DNA of 64,000 nucleotides from JAGVSR01 sp963750715. GTDB lineage: Bacteria; Pseudomonadota; Alphaproteobacteria; Rhizobiales; Hyphomicrobiaceae. This document shows, piece after piece, positions 17,452 to 26,115 of this stretch (position 1 is the first letter of the stretch; every line of letters begins with the position of its first letter). The notes under the pieces were generated by a model, which was not told the DNA's origin, did no database searches, and saw nothing but the letters and a program-made list of their open reading frames with translations. The DNA lies in assembly GCA_963750715.1 (NCBI GenBank), contig CAVVRP010000014.1, positions 1 to 64,000 of the forward strand, given 5' to 3'. The position numbers and the translations under genes were made by a program.

Positions 17452-18327
17452 ATGTCCACTCACACTGTCCCAGCCATCATCGAGCGCGCCGGCCTGTTGC
17501 TCGAGCGTTACGACGTGGTCTTTTGCGACGTCTGGGGCGTCGTCCATAACGGACACACGGCCTACGAAGGCGCAAACCGCGCGCTCGCCAGGTTTCGCAG
17601 CCAGGGCGGCACCGTGATCCTCGTTTCGAACGCACCTGTTCCAGCGTTCCGAGTTGCCGACATGCTGGACAGCAAGGGCGTGCCGCGGGAAGCTTGGGAC
17701 GAGATTGTCTCGTCGGGCGCCATCGCCCTCGACCACGTCGCGGCCCAAGGTTACGAGCGCGTCCATTACATCGGCCCGCGCGAGCGCGACGCCGCGTTCT
17801 TTGCCAATTCATCCGCCAAGCCCGCCGCCATAGAGGATGCAGAAGCCGTCGTCTGTACAGGCCTCACCGACGACATAAACGAGACGGAAGAAAGCTACCG
17901 GGCTTTGCTGCAGGACGCCCTGGCGCGGAAACTTCCATTCGTCTGTGCCAACCCCGATCTTGTCGTCGATGTCGGCGGCAAACTCTATCTGTGCGCAGGC
18001 GCGCTGGCGGACCTCTATCAGAACCTCGGCGGGGAAGTGTTCTGGGCCGGCAAACCGCATCCGTCCGCTTATGGCACCGCGCACGAGGTGGCCGAGTCCG
18101 TTCGGGAAGTCGAAGTGCCCCTGAAGCGTATTCTCGCTATCGGCGATGCGCTGCGGACCGATATCCAGGCGGCCCACAACTACGGTGTCGACGCGCTCTT
18201 TGTCGCGTCTGGCATCCACCGGGACGACACGGTCGTTGAGGGCCAGGTCGACGAGGAGAAGCTGGCAAAGCTGTTCAAGCCCGGTACGCCGAAGGCACTT
18301 TTCGCTACGCTCGAACTGCAATGGTAG
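17452..18327 (+). CDS. HAD-superfamily hydrolase, class IIA (TIGR01459-like)
   Basis: The 291-residue product has the HAD motifs: motif I as DVWGVVHNG with nucleophile Asp at about residue 26, motif II as VILVSNAP, the IIA cap, motif III Lys in WAGKPHP, and motif IV as IGDALRTDIQ. The DVWGV form of motif I and the length fit the TIGR01459 family of alphaproteobacterial sugar-phosphatase-like proteins, whose substrate is unknown. The next gene starts inside its last codons, so the two are probably translated together. Confidence 0.85.
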   Translation: MSTHTVPAIIERAGLLLERYDVVFCDVWGVVHNGHTAYEGANRALARFRSQGGTVILVSNAPVPAFRVADMLDSKGVPREAWDEIVSSGAIALDHVAAQGYERVHYIGPRERDAAFFANSSAKPAAIEDAEAVVCTGLTDDINETEESYRALLQDALARKLPFVCANPDLVVDVGGKLYLCAGALADLYQNLGGEVFWAGKPHPSAYGTAHEVAESVREVEVPLKRILAIGDALRTDIQAAHNYGVDALFVASGIHRDDTVVEGQVDEEKLAKLFKPGTPKALFATLELQW

Positions 18328-19181
18328 AGAGCCCCGCGTTCGGTTCCGCCGCGGCACAACTGGCGCTGGCGCGGCTCTTGGAGGCCGCGAGCGCAAAGGC
18401 CCGCAGCCGCAATATCGCCGAAGCCCTGAGCGCGCGCTTCGCCACGCGCCAGTCGATCACTGTTTTGGACCTGTCGGGTGACACCGGCGCCAACCTTCGC
18501 GCGACAGCCCCGTTGCTGCCTCTCCATCAGGGGTGGACGCTGATCATGCCGAGCGAGGCGGCGGCCGTTGCGGCTCGCACATCCCTGCAAGCCTGGGCGG
18601 GACAGATCAAGGCGGACGGCGGCCTAACGCTTATTCGCGACAGCCAGACCATCGTCGTCGAATTCCGCATCACATCCCCTAGTGATAACCTCGACGCCTT
18701 GTTCAATCCGTCGCCCCAACTCATCACAATATCGCAGGACGCGATTCGCTATTCCGTGGCGTTCATGCGAACGCTGGCCCAGCGCTGCGACACAGAGCGG
18801 GCCGTCGTGCATGCGGCGGCGACCTACGCCGGGCGCCTCAACTGGACGCCGCATCATGCAACGGACAGCGCCGTGACAGCCGCCTATCATCGGTACTTGA
18901 TCGGCGATCTGGGCTTCGGCCTTGCCGCCGGCGCGATCGCGGCGTCGGAGTTCGAAGATCAGTTGCGGCTCGCCGGATTCTCCGTACTCAGCGACGACGC
19001 AACGCTGGTGCTGGACGGGCGCGATGCCACCACGATTGCCGCCGCGACGCCAGCGCTGGCAGATCTGGCGCGTTCCAACCCCGATGTCGACGACGCACGC
19101 CTCGATGCCTGGGCGAGTCGCGTGCGTTCGGGTCTGCGCGTCGCGCAAGTTGATCTGTTGGCCACACCGCAGACCGGCTAG
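18321..19181 (+). CDS. Putative class I SAM-dependent methyltransferase
   Basis: The ATG lies inside the last codons of the HAD gene, an overlap of seven bases that suggests translational coupling. Near residue 48, VLDLSGDTGANLRATAPLL has the shape of a methyltransferase motif I loop. The rest of the 286 residues has the alternating helix and strand pattern of such enzymes but no sharply diagnostic substrate motif. The assignment rests on this loop and on length. No target is known. Confidence 0.55.
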   Translation: MVESPAFGSAAAQLALARLLEAASAKARSRNIAEALSARFATRQSITVLDLSGDTGANLRATAPLLPLHQGWTLIMPSEAAAVAARTSLQAWAGQIKADGGLTLIRDSQTIVVEFRITSPSDNLDALFNPSPQLITISQDAIRYSVAFMRTLAQRCDTERAVVHAAATYAGRLNWTPHHATDSAVTAAYHRYLIGDLGFGLAAGAIAASEFEDQLRLAGFSVLSDDATLVLDGRDATTIAAATPALADLARSNPDVDDARLDAWASRVRSGLRVAQVDLLATPQTG

Positions 19182-19258
19182 CGCCACGCGGCATTTGGTC
19201 GGATGCTGCGCGGCGGGGGCATGCCCCAACCTAGCGCACGTCCCCGGGGGATCTGCCC

Positions 19259-21041
19259 GTGTCCGTTACATCGCTTTACATCCGCGCCCTCAAGATGCTG
19301 TCGCGCGAAGGCTGGCTTGCCGGCACGTTAGCCGGCGCCAGCGTCGTCATCGGTCTCATCCAGCTCGCCGAACCAATCCTGTTCGGAAAGGTTGTCGATG
19401 CGCTGTCCAAAGGCGACGCTGCCTTTCCCATCATCGGACTGTGGGCGGCGCTTGGCCTGTTTGGCATCGCCTCAAGTGTCGCCGTGGCCGTGATCGCCGA
19501 CAGGCTAGCGCATCGCCAGCGGCTTTCCGCCATGTCGCAAGCCTTCGAGCGCGCCATGACGCTGCCTCTGGGCTACCACACCGAGCGCGGATCCGGCGCA
19601 GTCATACGCACCGTGCTGTCAGGGACCGATAGCCTTTTCTGGATCTGGCTCAGCGCCATGCGCGAGCAGCTCACCGCCATCGCCGGCATCGTCTTCCTGG
19701 TGCCCACCGCGATCAGCATGGACTGGCGAATGGCTCTGATCCTGGTTGTTCTTGCCGCCTCCTATGTGCTGATCAACGTCATCGTGGTTCGCAAGACTTC
19801 GAGCGGGCAGGCGATTGTCGAGCGTTACTATGCGGATGTCTCGGGGCGCGTTGGCGACGTGCTCGGCAACGTCACGGTCGTGCAGAGCTACACACGCCTC
19901 GCCGCCGAAGCCGATGCCATGCGCGGCATCATGGGACAGCTTCTCAAAGCCCAGTATCCGGTACTGACGTGGTGGGGCATCCTGACCATCCTCCAGCGCG
20001 CGGCCGCCACTACCACAATGGTCGCTGTATTCGCGATCGGCGCGGTGCTGGCCCAGCGCGGCGAACTCACAGTCGGCGAGATCGTCAGCTTCGTCGGTTT
20101 CGCAGGGTTGCTGATCGGCAAGCTCGACCAGGTGTCGAGCTTCGTCATGAGCATCAACCGTCAGGCCCCGTCGCTGCGCAATTTCTTCGCGCTGCTCGAT
20201 CAGCAGGCTCTCATTGAAGACATGCCCGGTGCGCTGACATTGCGTAGGCTGGCGGGCGATGTTCGATATGAGAACGTTTCGTTCCGCTTTCCCGGCAGCG
20301 AGCAGGGCATATTCAACGTGTCCATCCACGCCAACCGCGGCGAGACGGTTGCGATAGTCGGACCGACCGGTTCCGGCAAGTCGACAACGCTGGCTCTGCT
20401 GCAGCGTCTGCGAGCGCCCGACAGCGGACATATTCTGGTCGACGGACATGACATTGCGGACGTCACGATGGCGTCACTGCGCTCAGCTATCGCGGTGGTG
20501 TTTCAGGACGCCGGATTGTTCAACCGTTCGATCGCCGAGAATATCGAGATCGGCAGGCCGGGAGCATCGCAGTACGAGATCGAACGGGCGGCCCAAATGG
20601 CGGAAGCACACGATTTCATAATGGCAAAGCCCGACGGTTACCGGTTCGTGATCGGCGAGCGCGGGCTATCGCTGTCGGGCGGTGAGCGCCAACGGCTGGC
20701 AGTGGCGCGGTCCATTCTGAAGGATGCGCCGGTCCTGATACTTGACGAGGCAACGAGCGCGCTCGACGCCCAGACTGAGGCGAGGATCAAGCGTGCGCTG
20801 GACCGGCTGCGTCAGGGCCGCACGACCTTTATCATCGCGCATCGGTTGTCAACCGTCTCCAACGCCGACAGAATTCTACGTTCTGGACAAGGGCCATGTG
20901 GTCGAGCAGGGGCGTTTCGAGGAGTTGAGTAGCGCCGGAGGCCTATTCGCCGCCATGGTGTCCGAGGGCGGCTTCAGCATTCCGACGGCCGCGACGCCCG
21001 ACACGCAGGCCGAGGATCAGATGCAGCCGGAGTCGACGTGA
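19259..21041 (+). CDS. ndvA: Beta-(1->2)-glucan export ABC transporter, one extra base near 20875
   Basis: This is a half-size ABC exporter with an N-terminal six-helix membrane domain (about residues 20-300) and a C-terminal ATPase. Walker A is VGPTGSGKST, the signature LSLSGGERQRLAVARS and Walker B VLILDEATSALD. The sequence matches the NdvA/ChvA family, which exports cyclic beta-(1->2)-glucan to the periplasm of rhizobia and relatives. The start codon is GTG. The first frame ends at 20932 with a nonsense tail after SNADRI. One base too many in GAATTC (20871-20876) is the cause: with GAATC the chain reads ADRIYVLDKGHVVEQGRF and continues to 21041. All ATPase motifs lie before the break. I regard the gene as probably intact in the organism. 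Confidence 0.85.
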
Positions 21042-21058
21042 TGAGTCATTGGAATTGT

Positions 21059-21445
21059 TTGCGTGTCGGTCGGTATCTTCTTCCAGAAACGGATCATGAC
21101 CGGACTTTTCGGAGGGGGGCCTCATCATACAAAAACGCGAGGACGATGGTAACGCGTACGTGCACTTTGGCGGCGCGATCATCGAACGTAAGCTGGCGCC
21201 GGGGTAGGTGGGATGCGTCGCGGCCATGATGCCGAGCGTCTGCTTCGACGTGGTGCGGGCGGGTTCCGTGAAATCGATGATTTTCGGCGGTGAAGACGTG
21301 TTGGCCGAGTTGACCGGACCGGGCAAAGTCTGGCCGCAGAGCCTGCCGTTCTCGCGGCTGGCAGGGCGCGTGCTGGCCAATGCCGGGTGAGGGCTCAGTT
21401 CTAGCCCCGCTGGGCGGGATACTGGACGGCGACAACGGCGTGTGA
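21059..21445 (+). pseudogene. AIM24/TIGR00266-family protein, C-terminal remnant 1
   Basis: Joined phases read SVGIFFQKRIMTGLFGG, then LIIQKREDDGNAYVHFGGAI, then SMIFGGEDVLAELTGPGKVW and LGGILDGDNGV. This is the second half of an AIM24 (TIGR00266) protein, a conserved family of unknown function. At least two frame breaks and an in-frame TAG after KLAPG disable it, and the N-terminal half is absent. A second, shorter fragment of the same family lies before the next porin gene, so the segment was duplicated with the porin. Confidence 0.75.
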
Positions 21446-21463
21446 CGAACTCTCAAACGAAAG

Positions 21464-21483
21464 CGGGGCCCGCGAGGGCCCCG
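21464..21483. terminator. Terminator-like hairpin between AIM24 remnant 1 and porin 1
   Basis: GGGGCCC pairs with GGGCCCC over a GCGA loop. It lies about 25 bases after the stop of the porin gene on the minus strand and can serve convergent transcripts. An identical hairpin occurs at 22669-22686 after the second porin gene. Confidence 0.7.
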
Positions 21484-21510
21484 ATCCGTATTCAAGAGGT
21501 GAGCACCGGA

Positions 21511-22296
21511 TTAGGGCAGCGTCACGCCAGCCGAGAACACGAAGCGCGCGTCGGCAAGGTCGTCTTCAATAGTCGTATCCCAGTAGCGGAAGTCCATGAA
21601 GAACTTGTCGACGTTGATTTTCAGGCCAGCGTTCCAGTAGGTGTAATTCTGTTCTCCGAGGAAAGCCCCGTCCGGAAAGTTGGATGTCGTAGCGCTATCC
21701 GTGTAGCCAACGATGCCGCTTAACGTCGGAACCCATTCGGCCGAACTGACCGAGAATTTTGGCAACACATAGGCAACACTACCTTCAATCGTCCCGGTAG
21801 TCGGATACGCAACGCCGGCGTCGGGCGACCAGTAGCCCTTGAGGCCAAGTGTCACATTATCGCGAAGCGCATAGCTCGCCGCAATCTGGAACTCGACATA
21901 GTCGAAGTTTTCTCCAAAGCCGCCGCCGCGCTCGCCATAAGTATAGTATAGGACGCCCAGATCCCAATTGACCCCCATCCAGGTTGGGCGAAGACCGGCA
22001 TAGTAGTCAACTTCCCAGGGGCCAATAGATCCGTCTCCGTAGACACTATCACCGATATTCGATCCCCAGAACCCGACATAGGCGATGCCGTAGGTGAACT
22101 CGAGGTAGGGCTGGAATGCCGGCTTTTCATTCGTGAAGGAGATGCCGCGGAAAATGTAGTCGCTAACGCCAGTCAGCGTGATCGAGTAGCCGAACTTGCG
22201 GTCGTCTTCCTCGCTCGCAAGCGCAACGGTCGAGAAGGCTCCGAGAGCCAAGCCAGCAGCGCCAATAGCGCCAATAAGTTTGTTGGAGCTCTTCAT
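21511..22296 (-). CDS. TorF-family putative porin, copy 1
   Basis: The 261-residue outer-membrane protein has a signal peptide (SNKLIGAIGAAGLALGAFST, cleaved near ALA). It also has the conserved start of the TorF/TIGR02001 family: GYSITLTGVSDYIFRGISFT, LEFTYGIAYVGFWGSN and WEVDYYAGLRP. The C-terminus is DARFVFSAGVTLP. It is about 60 percent identical by eye to the next gene on this strand and shares its length, so the two arose by tandem duplication. The role of the family is not firmly known. It has its own upstream region of about 220 bases, which holds an 18-bp palindrome. Confidence 0.85.
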   Translation of the reverse strand: MKSSNKLIGAIGAAGLALGAFSTVALASEEDDRKFGYSITLTGVSDYIFRGISFTNEKPAFQPYLEFTYGIAYVGFWGSNIGDSVYGDGSIGPWEVDYYAGLRPTWMGVNWDLGVLYYTYGERGGGFGENFDYVEFQIAASYALRDNVTLGLKGYWSPDAGVAYPTTGTIEGSVAYVLPKFSVSSAEWVPTLSGIVGYTDSATTSNFPDGAFLGEQNYTYWNAGLKINVDKFFMDFRYWDTTIEDDLADARFVFSAGVTLP

Positions 22297-22401
22297 CGTG
22301 TTAGTACCCCCGTGAAAATCGATTTCGCTGTCCTAAGACCAGCGGTGATTCGAGGGTTTGAACAAGAAGCGAAGGGTCTTTCCGAACCACTTTGGATTGA
22401 A

Positions 22402-22419
22402 TGTGGCCCATGGGCCACA
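22402..22419. promoter_or_regulatory. 18-bp perfect palindrome upstream of porin 1
   Basis: TGTGGCCCATGGGCCACA is its own reverse complement. It lies 105 bases before the porin 1 start codon, within the non-coding stretch between that gene and AIM24 remnant 2. This is a plausible place for an operator, but nothing identifies the regulator. The corresponding region before porin 2 does not contain it. Confidence 0.4.
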
Positions 22420-22518
22420 AGCACTACTTGGCTAAGTTGCAAGAATAACAAGCAATTGCGACTGGCGGCATGCTTATCGTTCCAAAAGGACATCTTTCTT
22501 GCCGCGGGAATGGCACGT

Positions 22519-22649
22519 TCTTCGCCGAAGCAACCGGACCGGGTAAAGTCTGGCTGGGGCAGGCGCGTGCTGGCCAATGCGGCGCCGGGGAGCGGGGTTC
22601 GGTTCTCGGCTCGCTGGGCGGCATCCTCGACGGCGACAACAGCGTGTGA
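22519..22649 (+). pseudogene. AIM24/TIGR00266-family protein, C-terminal remnant 2
   Basis: This is a shorter duplicate of the fragment at 21059-21445. It reads FFAEATGPGKVW, then in another phase RRVLANAAPGS, then GSVLGSLGGILDGDNSV to the stop. About 40 bases are missing in the middle relative to copy 1 (the part coding for SLPFSRLAG). Its position before a GGGGCCC hairpin and a leftward porin gene exactly mirrors copy 1. Confidence 0.75.
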
Positions 22650-22668
22650 CGAGCGCTCAAACCAAATT

Positions 22669-22686
22669 GGGGCCCGCGAGGGCCCC
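22669..22686. terminator. Terminator-like hairpin between AIM24 remnant 2 and porin 2
   Basis: GGGGCCC, a GCGA loop and GGGCCCC repeat the hairpin at 21464-21483 exactly, about 30 bases beyond the porin 2 stop. It would end the leftward porin transcript or any rightward read-through. Confidence 0.7.
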
Positions 22687-22714
22687 GATCCGCATTCGAG
22701 AGGTGCGCGACGGA

Positions 22715-23494
22715 TTAGGGCAGCGTCACACCAGCCGAGAACACGAAGCGAGAGTCGGCAAGGTCGTCTTCAATGGTCGTATCCCAGTAGCGGAAGTCCA
22801 TGAAGAACTTGTCGACGCCAATCTTCAGACCAGCGTTCCAGTAGGTGTAGTCCTCTTGCCCGAGGAACCCACCGAACGGATAGTCGGACGAAGTGCTACT
22901 CGTCGTGTAGCCCACGATGCCGCTGAGCGTCGGAACCCATGCAGCGGAAGACACCGTGAACTGGGGCAGAGTGTAGGCAATGGAGCCTTCGACGGTGCCG
23001 GTCTCAGGAACAGCCAAGTCCTGATCGGGCGTGTAGTAGCCCGTCAAGCCCAATGTCAGGTTGGCCACCGGCGAGGTCGTTGCCGAAATCTTGAATTCGG
23101 CATACGAAATGTCGCTGGTGCTCACGCCAGGGTCCTTGGCACCGTAGGTGTAGTACAGGACTCCGAGATCCCAGTTTACCGGGCCGGTGACGGGACGGAT
23201 TCCAGCGTAGTAGTCGACTTCCCAAGGGCCGTATCCAGTGTCGCCATCACCGATGTTCGACCCCCAGAAGCCGACGTAGGCGATGCCGTAGGTGAACTCG
23301 AGGTACGGCTGGAATGCTGGGTTCTCATTCGTGAACGAGATGCCGCGGAAGATGTAGTCGCTGACCCCGGTGATCGTGATCGAGTATCCGAACTGACGAT
23401 CAGCGGCGTCATCGGCGAGAGCAGCGCTCGAGAAGCCCCCAAGAGCCAAGCCAGCGGCGCCAACAGCGCCAAGGAATTTGTTGGAGCTCTTCAT
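22715..23494 (-). CDS. TorF-family putative porin, copy 2
   Basis: The ATG at 23494 gives MKSSNKFLGAVGAAGLALGG, a signal peptide nearly identical to that of copy 1, so I reject the longer open frame. The mature part has GYSITITGVSDYIFRGISFT, LEFTYGIAYVGFWGSNIGDG and the C-terminus DSRFVFSAGVTLP. The length is 259 residues. Differences from copy 1 are concentrated in the middle (DPGVSTSDISYAEF instead of a Gly-rich loop), as expected if external loops diverge. The 340 bases upstream are AT-rich near 23640-23720 and hold no gene. Confidence 0.85.
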   Translation of the reverse strand: MKSSNKFLGAVGAAGLALGGFSSAALADDAADRQFGYSITITGVSDYIFRGISFTNENPAFQPYLEFTYGIAYVGFWGSNIGDGDTGYGPWEVDYYAGIRPVTGPVNWDLGVLYYTYGAKDPGVSTSDISYAEFKISATTSPVANLTLGLTGYYTPDQDLAVPETGTVEGSIAYTLPQFTVSSAAWVPTLSGIVGYTTSSTSSDYPFGGFLGQEDYTYWNAGLKIGVDKFFMDFRYWDTTIEDDLADSRFVFSAGVTLP

Positions 23495-23835
23495 CGTACG
23501 CGTACCCCCATCATGTTTTGGCCAATGAGAGCGCGAGATAGCCTCTCTTAACCGAAATCGAGCACCCAGTCCCGGTGCCCTTGCGGAGAGAAAACCCCAA
23601 AAGCGAGCGTCTCCACAAGCGAGAAGCACCCCCTCGCCCCCGCTTTGCGCTTTACTGTTACAGAATCGCTACAATCATGATTTTCTGGTCAGATTTTGTA
23701 CAATCTTCGCACATGATCCCGGCATGCATCTTCGATAACTGGCATGGCAGAATGGCCTAGTCGATCCTGCTGGCAAGTCCGTAGACTGAAAGACTCGACT
23801 TTACTGACGCTTCAAGCCGAAAAGCATGCTCCCCA

Positions 23836-24618
23836 ATGACAAATTCTGAACTGCGACCGACCGCTCTCATTACGGGCGCTGCAAAGCGCATCGGTCGCGC
23901 CATAGCGCTCGATCTGGCCAGGAACGGTTGGCAGGTGGCCATCCACTACTGCCGTTCTCAACGCGAAGCTGAGAGCCTTGCACAAGAGATCGAGACCCGC
24001 GGCGGACGGGCCATCGCAATCGGCGGGAACTTAACAAAACATGAAGATGTCGAGGCTCTTATGCCCCGCTGTTTGGATCGGCTCGGCCCCCCGACCTGCC
24101 TCGTCAACAATGCGTCCGAGTTTCTGCCCGATACTGTGACGACGACGTCCGCCGAAACTTGGGATCTGCATCAGGATATCAACCTCAAGGCCCCCGTCTT
24201 CCTGGCCAAGGCAATGTTCCTCGGACTACCGGAGGGTGCTTGCGGCAACGTGGTCAACATCATCGACCAGCGCGTCTGGAAGCTCACTCCCGATTTCTTC
24301 TCCTATACGATCTCCAAGGCGGGCCTCTGGACCGCGACCCGCACCCTCGCCCAGGCACTGGCGCCACGGGTCCGCGTCAACGCCATCGGACCAGGACCCG
24401 TTCTGAAGAGCGTCTATCAGACCGATGCCGACTTCGCGGATGAAGTGCGCTCTACTCTGCTGGAGCGCGGCCCGACGCCGGAAGACATCGCAGCCGCCGT
24501 GCGCTTCATAATTGCGGCGCCGGCACTAACGGGTCAGATGATCGCGCTCGACGGCGGTCAGCACCTGAGTTTCCACGACAGCCTTCACGACTCCGAAGCC
24601 GCGCGAAAATCGACCTGA
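23836..24618 (+). CDS. SDR oxidoreductase resembling pteridine reductase / FolM
   Basis: The 260-residue product is a classical Rossmann-fold short-chain dehydrogenase. Instead of the usual TGxxxGxG it has TGAAKRIG (residues 14-21), the TGxxxRxG form found in pteridine reductases. It also has an Asp (NIIDQRVWKL) where most SDRs have the catalytic Ser, followed by YTISK. These features match the PTR1/FolM group, which reduces dihydrobiopterin-like or dihydromonapterin substrates with NADPH. NNAS and ALDGGQHL near the end are also typical. No folate gene is adjacent, so the substrate is inferred from motifs only. Confidence 0.8.
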   Translation: MTNSELRPTALITGAAKRIGRAIALDLARNGWQVAIHYCRSQREAESLAQEIETRGGRAIAIGGNLTKHEDVEALMPRCLDRLGPPTCLVNNASEFLPDTVTTTSAETWDLHQDINLKAPVFLAKAMFLGLPEGACGNVVNIIDQRVWKLTPDFFSYTISKAGLWTATRTLAQALAPRVRVNAIGPGPVLKSVYQTDADFADEVRSTLLERGPTPEDIAAAVRFIIAAPALTGQMIALDGGQHLSFHDSLHDSEAARKST

Positions 24619-24835
24619 TCCGAAGTGAAGAGTCCGAAGGGGAATGGTCGGGTCTGGCTGATCGCCACAATTCCCCATAGCCCGGCCAAACTCGCGCCCC
24701 AAACATCCGCCACCAACGATGCGTCTGTCGTGCGGGCCCAAGTCGTAAACGGATCGTTAAGGTTAAGGCCTTAGAAACGGTCCCTGGCATGTTTGGGCGC
24801 CACAGAAGGCGCCGCGTAATCATCAGGTGTTTGCC

Positions 24836-26047
24836 ATGACCTCTTGCGCCAAAGCCTTGCTCGCCGCATTCGCGCTCGTCACGTCCGTTTCGGCCATCCA
24901 CGCTGCCGACCTTCCCCCAATCAAAGCCTCAGAGGTCAACCCGGTCCCGGACTGTGCGACCCCCGGCCGCCTGATGGCGTACCTGCGCAGCCGCAACGAC
25001 AAAATCGACGACAAGTTCTCTGGCATTGCGACGGCATACATGCGCCACGGCGAACAACTGGGACTACGCTGGGACTACGCGTTCTTCCAGATGATGGTCG
25101 AGACCGGCAGCCTCTCTTACACGGGCGACGTGAAGCCCAGTCAGAACAACTTCGCAGGCCTGGGCGCCACCGGCGGGGGCGCACGCGGCGAGAGCTTTAA
25201 GGACGTGCCAACTGGCGCGCGCGCCCACCTCGAGCACGTCCTGATGTACACGGGTGAGATGCTCGAAAATCCGGTGGCCGAGCGGACCCGCAATATCCAA
25301 GAATGGGGCGTCCTCACCTCCTGGCAAAAGAACATCAAGGGTCCCATGACCTATGCCCAACTGGCAAAACAGTGGGCTCCCAAAAGCCGCGGCTATCCCC
25401 GCGACATCGCAGCCGTCGCCGATCACTTCTACGATGGTCCTTGTAAAGAGCCCGATCCGCAGCCCGAACTTGTGGCGGAGGCGCATGGTCAAGCCTCGAA
25501 GTCGGCGGTCGCGACGGCCAAGGCGGCCCCCAAGACGGTGATTGCCGTCAAAGGCACGGATACGGACGCGAAGCAGCTTGTAACTGTTGGCAAGTCCGGC
25601 CTTGGCGCCGGCGATCTGGCGACCAAACCTGACGCTCAGGTCGCCGCTGTTCAATCCGACAAGCCGGTGCAGCCGTCACCGTCCGTCAAAATCCTCAATC
25701 CGGCGCCCACGACGTCCGAGGCGTCGCCTCTGGAACTCGAAGGTAACGGCAAGGTCGAAACGGCAGCGGTGGCCGGCGCTGCGAAGGACGCAGCCAGACC
25801 GGCGAAATCGGGCGGCGGCAAATGCCGCGTGTGGACGGCGAGCTACGGCGGCGCGAAGGCAATCATTATCAAGGCGCCCTCGGCGGATCAGGTCAATTAC
25901 ACGGTGCTTGACGTGAACGAAGGCGCCGAGAAGCGCGAGGCGGAAGCCTACATCACCGCCTATGCCAAGGGCGGCGCCACGCTGGCCGAGTTCCCAAGTC
26001 AGGCGCAGGCCCTGGAAAAGGCCTTCGAACTTTGCCCGGAAGGCTGA
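24836..26047 (+). CDS. Secreted glucosaminidase-domain protein, paralogue 1
   Basis: The protein has a signal peptide (CAKALLAAFALVTSVSAIHA) and a glucosaminidase-like domain (PF01832 type) over about residues 40-200. The probable catalytic Glu is in FFQMMVETGSLSY, followed by NNFAGLGATGGG, typical for this fold, which cleaves N-acetylglucosaminyl bonds in peptidoglycan. A disordered Ala/Lys/Pro linker leads to a C-terminal domain of about 75 residues (CRVWTASYGGAKAIIIKAPS to FELCPEG) that recurs in the next gene. The start is the ATG at 24836; a GTG nine bases earlier is possible. A paralogue follows directly. Confidence 0.8.
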   Translation: MTSCAKALLAAFALVTSVSAIHAADLPPIKASEVNPVPDCATPGRLMAYLRSRNDKIDDKFSGIATAYMRHGEQLGLRWDYAFFQMMVETGSLSYTGDVKPSQNNFAGLGATGGGARGESFKDVPTGARAHLEHVLMYTGEMLENPVAERTRNIQEWGVLTSWQKNIKGPMTYAQLAKQWAPKSRGYPRDIAAVADHFYDGPCKEPDPQPELVAEAHGQASKSAVATAKAAPKTVIAVKGTDTDAKQLVTVGKSGLGAGDLATKPDAQVAAVQSDKPVQPSPSVKILNPAPTTSEASPLELEGNGKVETAAVAGAAKDAARPAKSGGGKCRVWTASYGGAKAIIIKAPSADQVNYTVLDVNEGAEKREAEAYITAYAKGGATLAEFPSQAQALEKAFELCPEG

Positions 26048-26115
26048 TGCATGGGTGCGCGGGCCACGCGGCCCCGGTGACGGACGGTAGTTCGCGTTGG
26101 ATTGGCGCTGGCGAT

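Larger units (their letters stand above)
22600..23494. repeat. Tandem duplication unit 2 (unit 1 at about 21395-22296)
   Basis: Two successive segments of about 900 bases have the same order: the end of an AIM24-like frame with DGDN and its stop, a GGGGCCC hairpin, then a leftward TorF-type porin gene. The junctions around the hairpin and the porin 3' end (GGATTAGGGCAGCGTCAC) are nearly identical, while the porin coding parts have diverged. The hairpin and the last AIM24 codons belong to the repeated unit. Confidence 0.8.

Noticed and set aside
22312..22803. 163-codon plus-strand frame across AIM24 remnant 2
   Set aside because: It joins unrelated phases of the AIM24 remnant and the antisense of the porin gene; only the short AIM24 match is supported.
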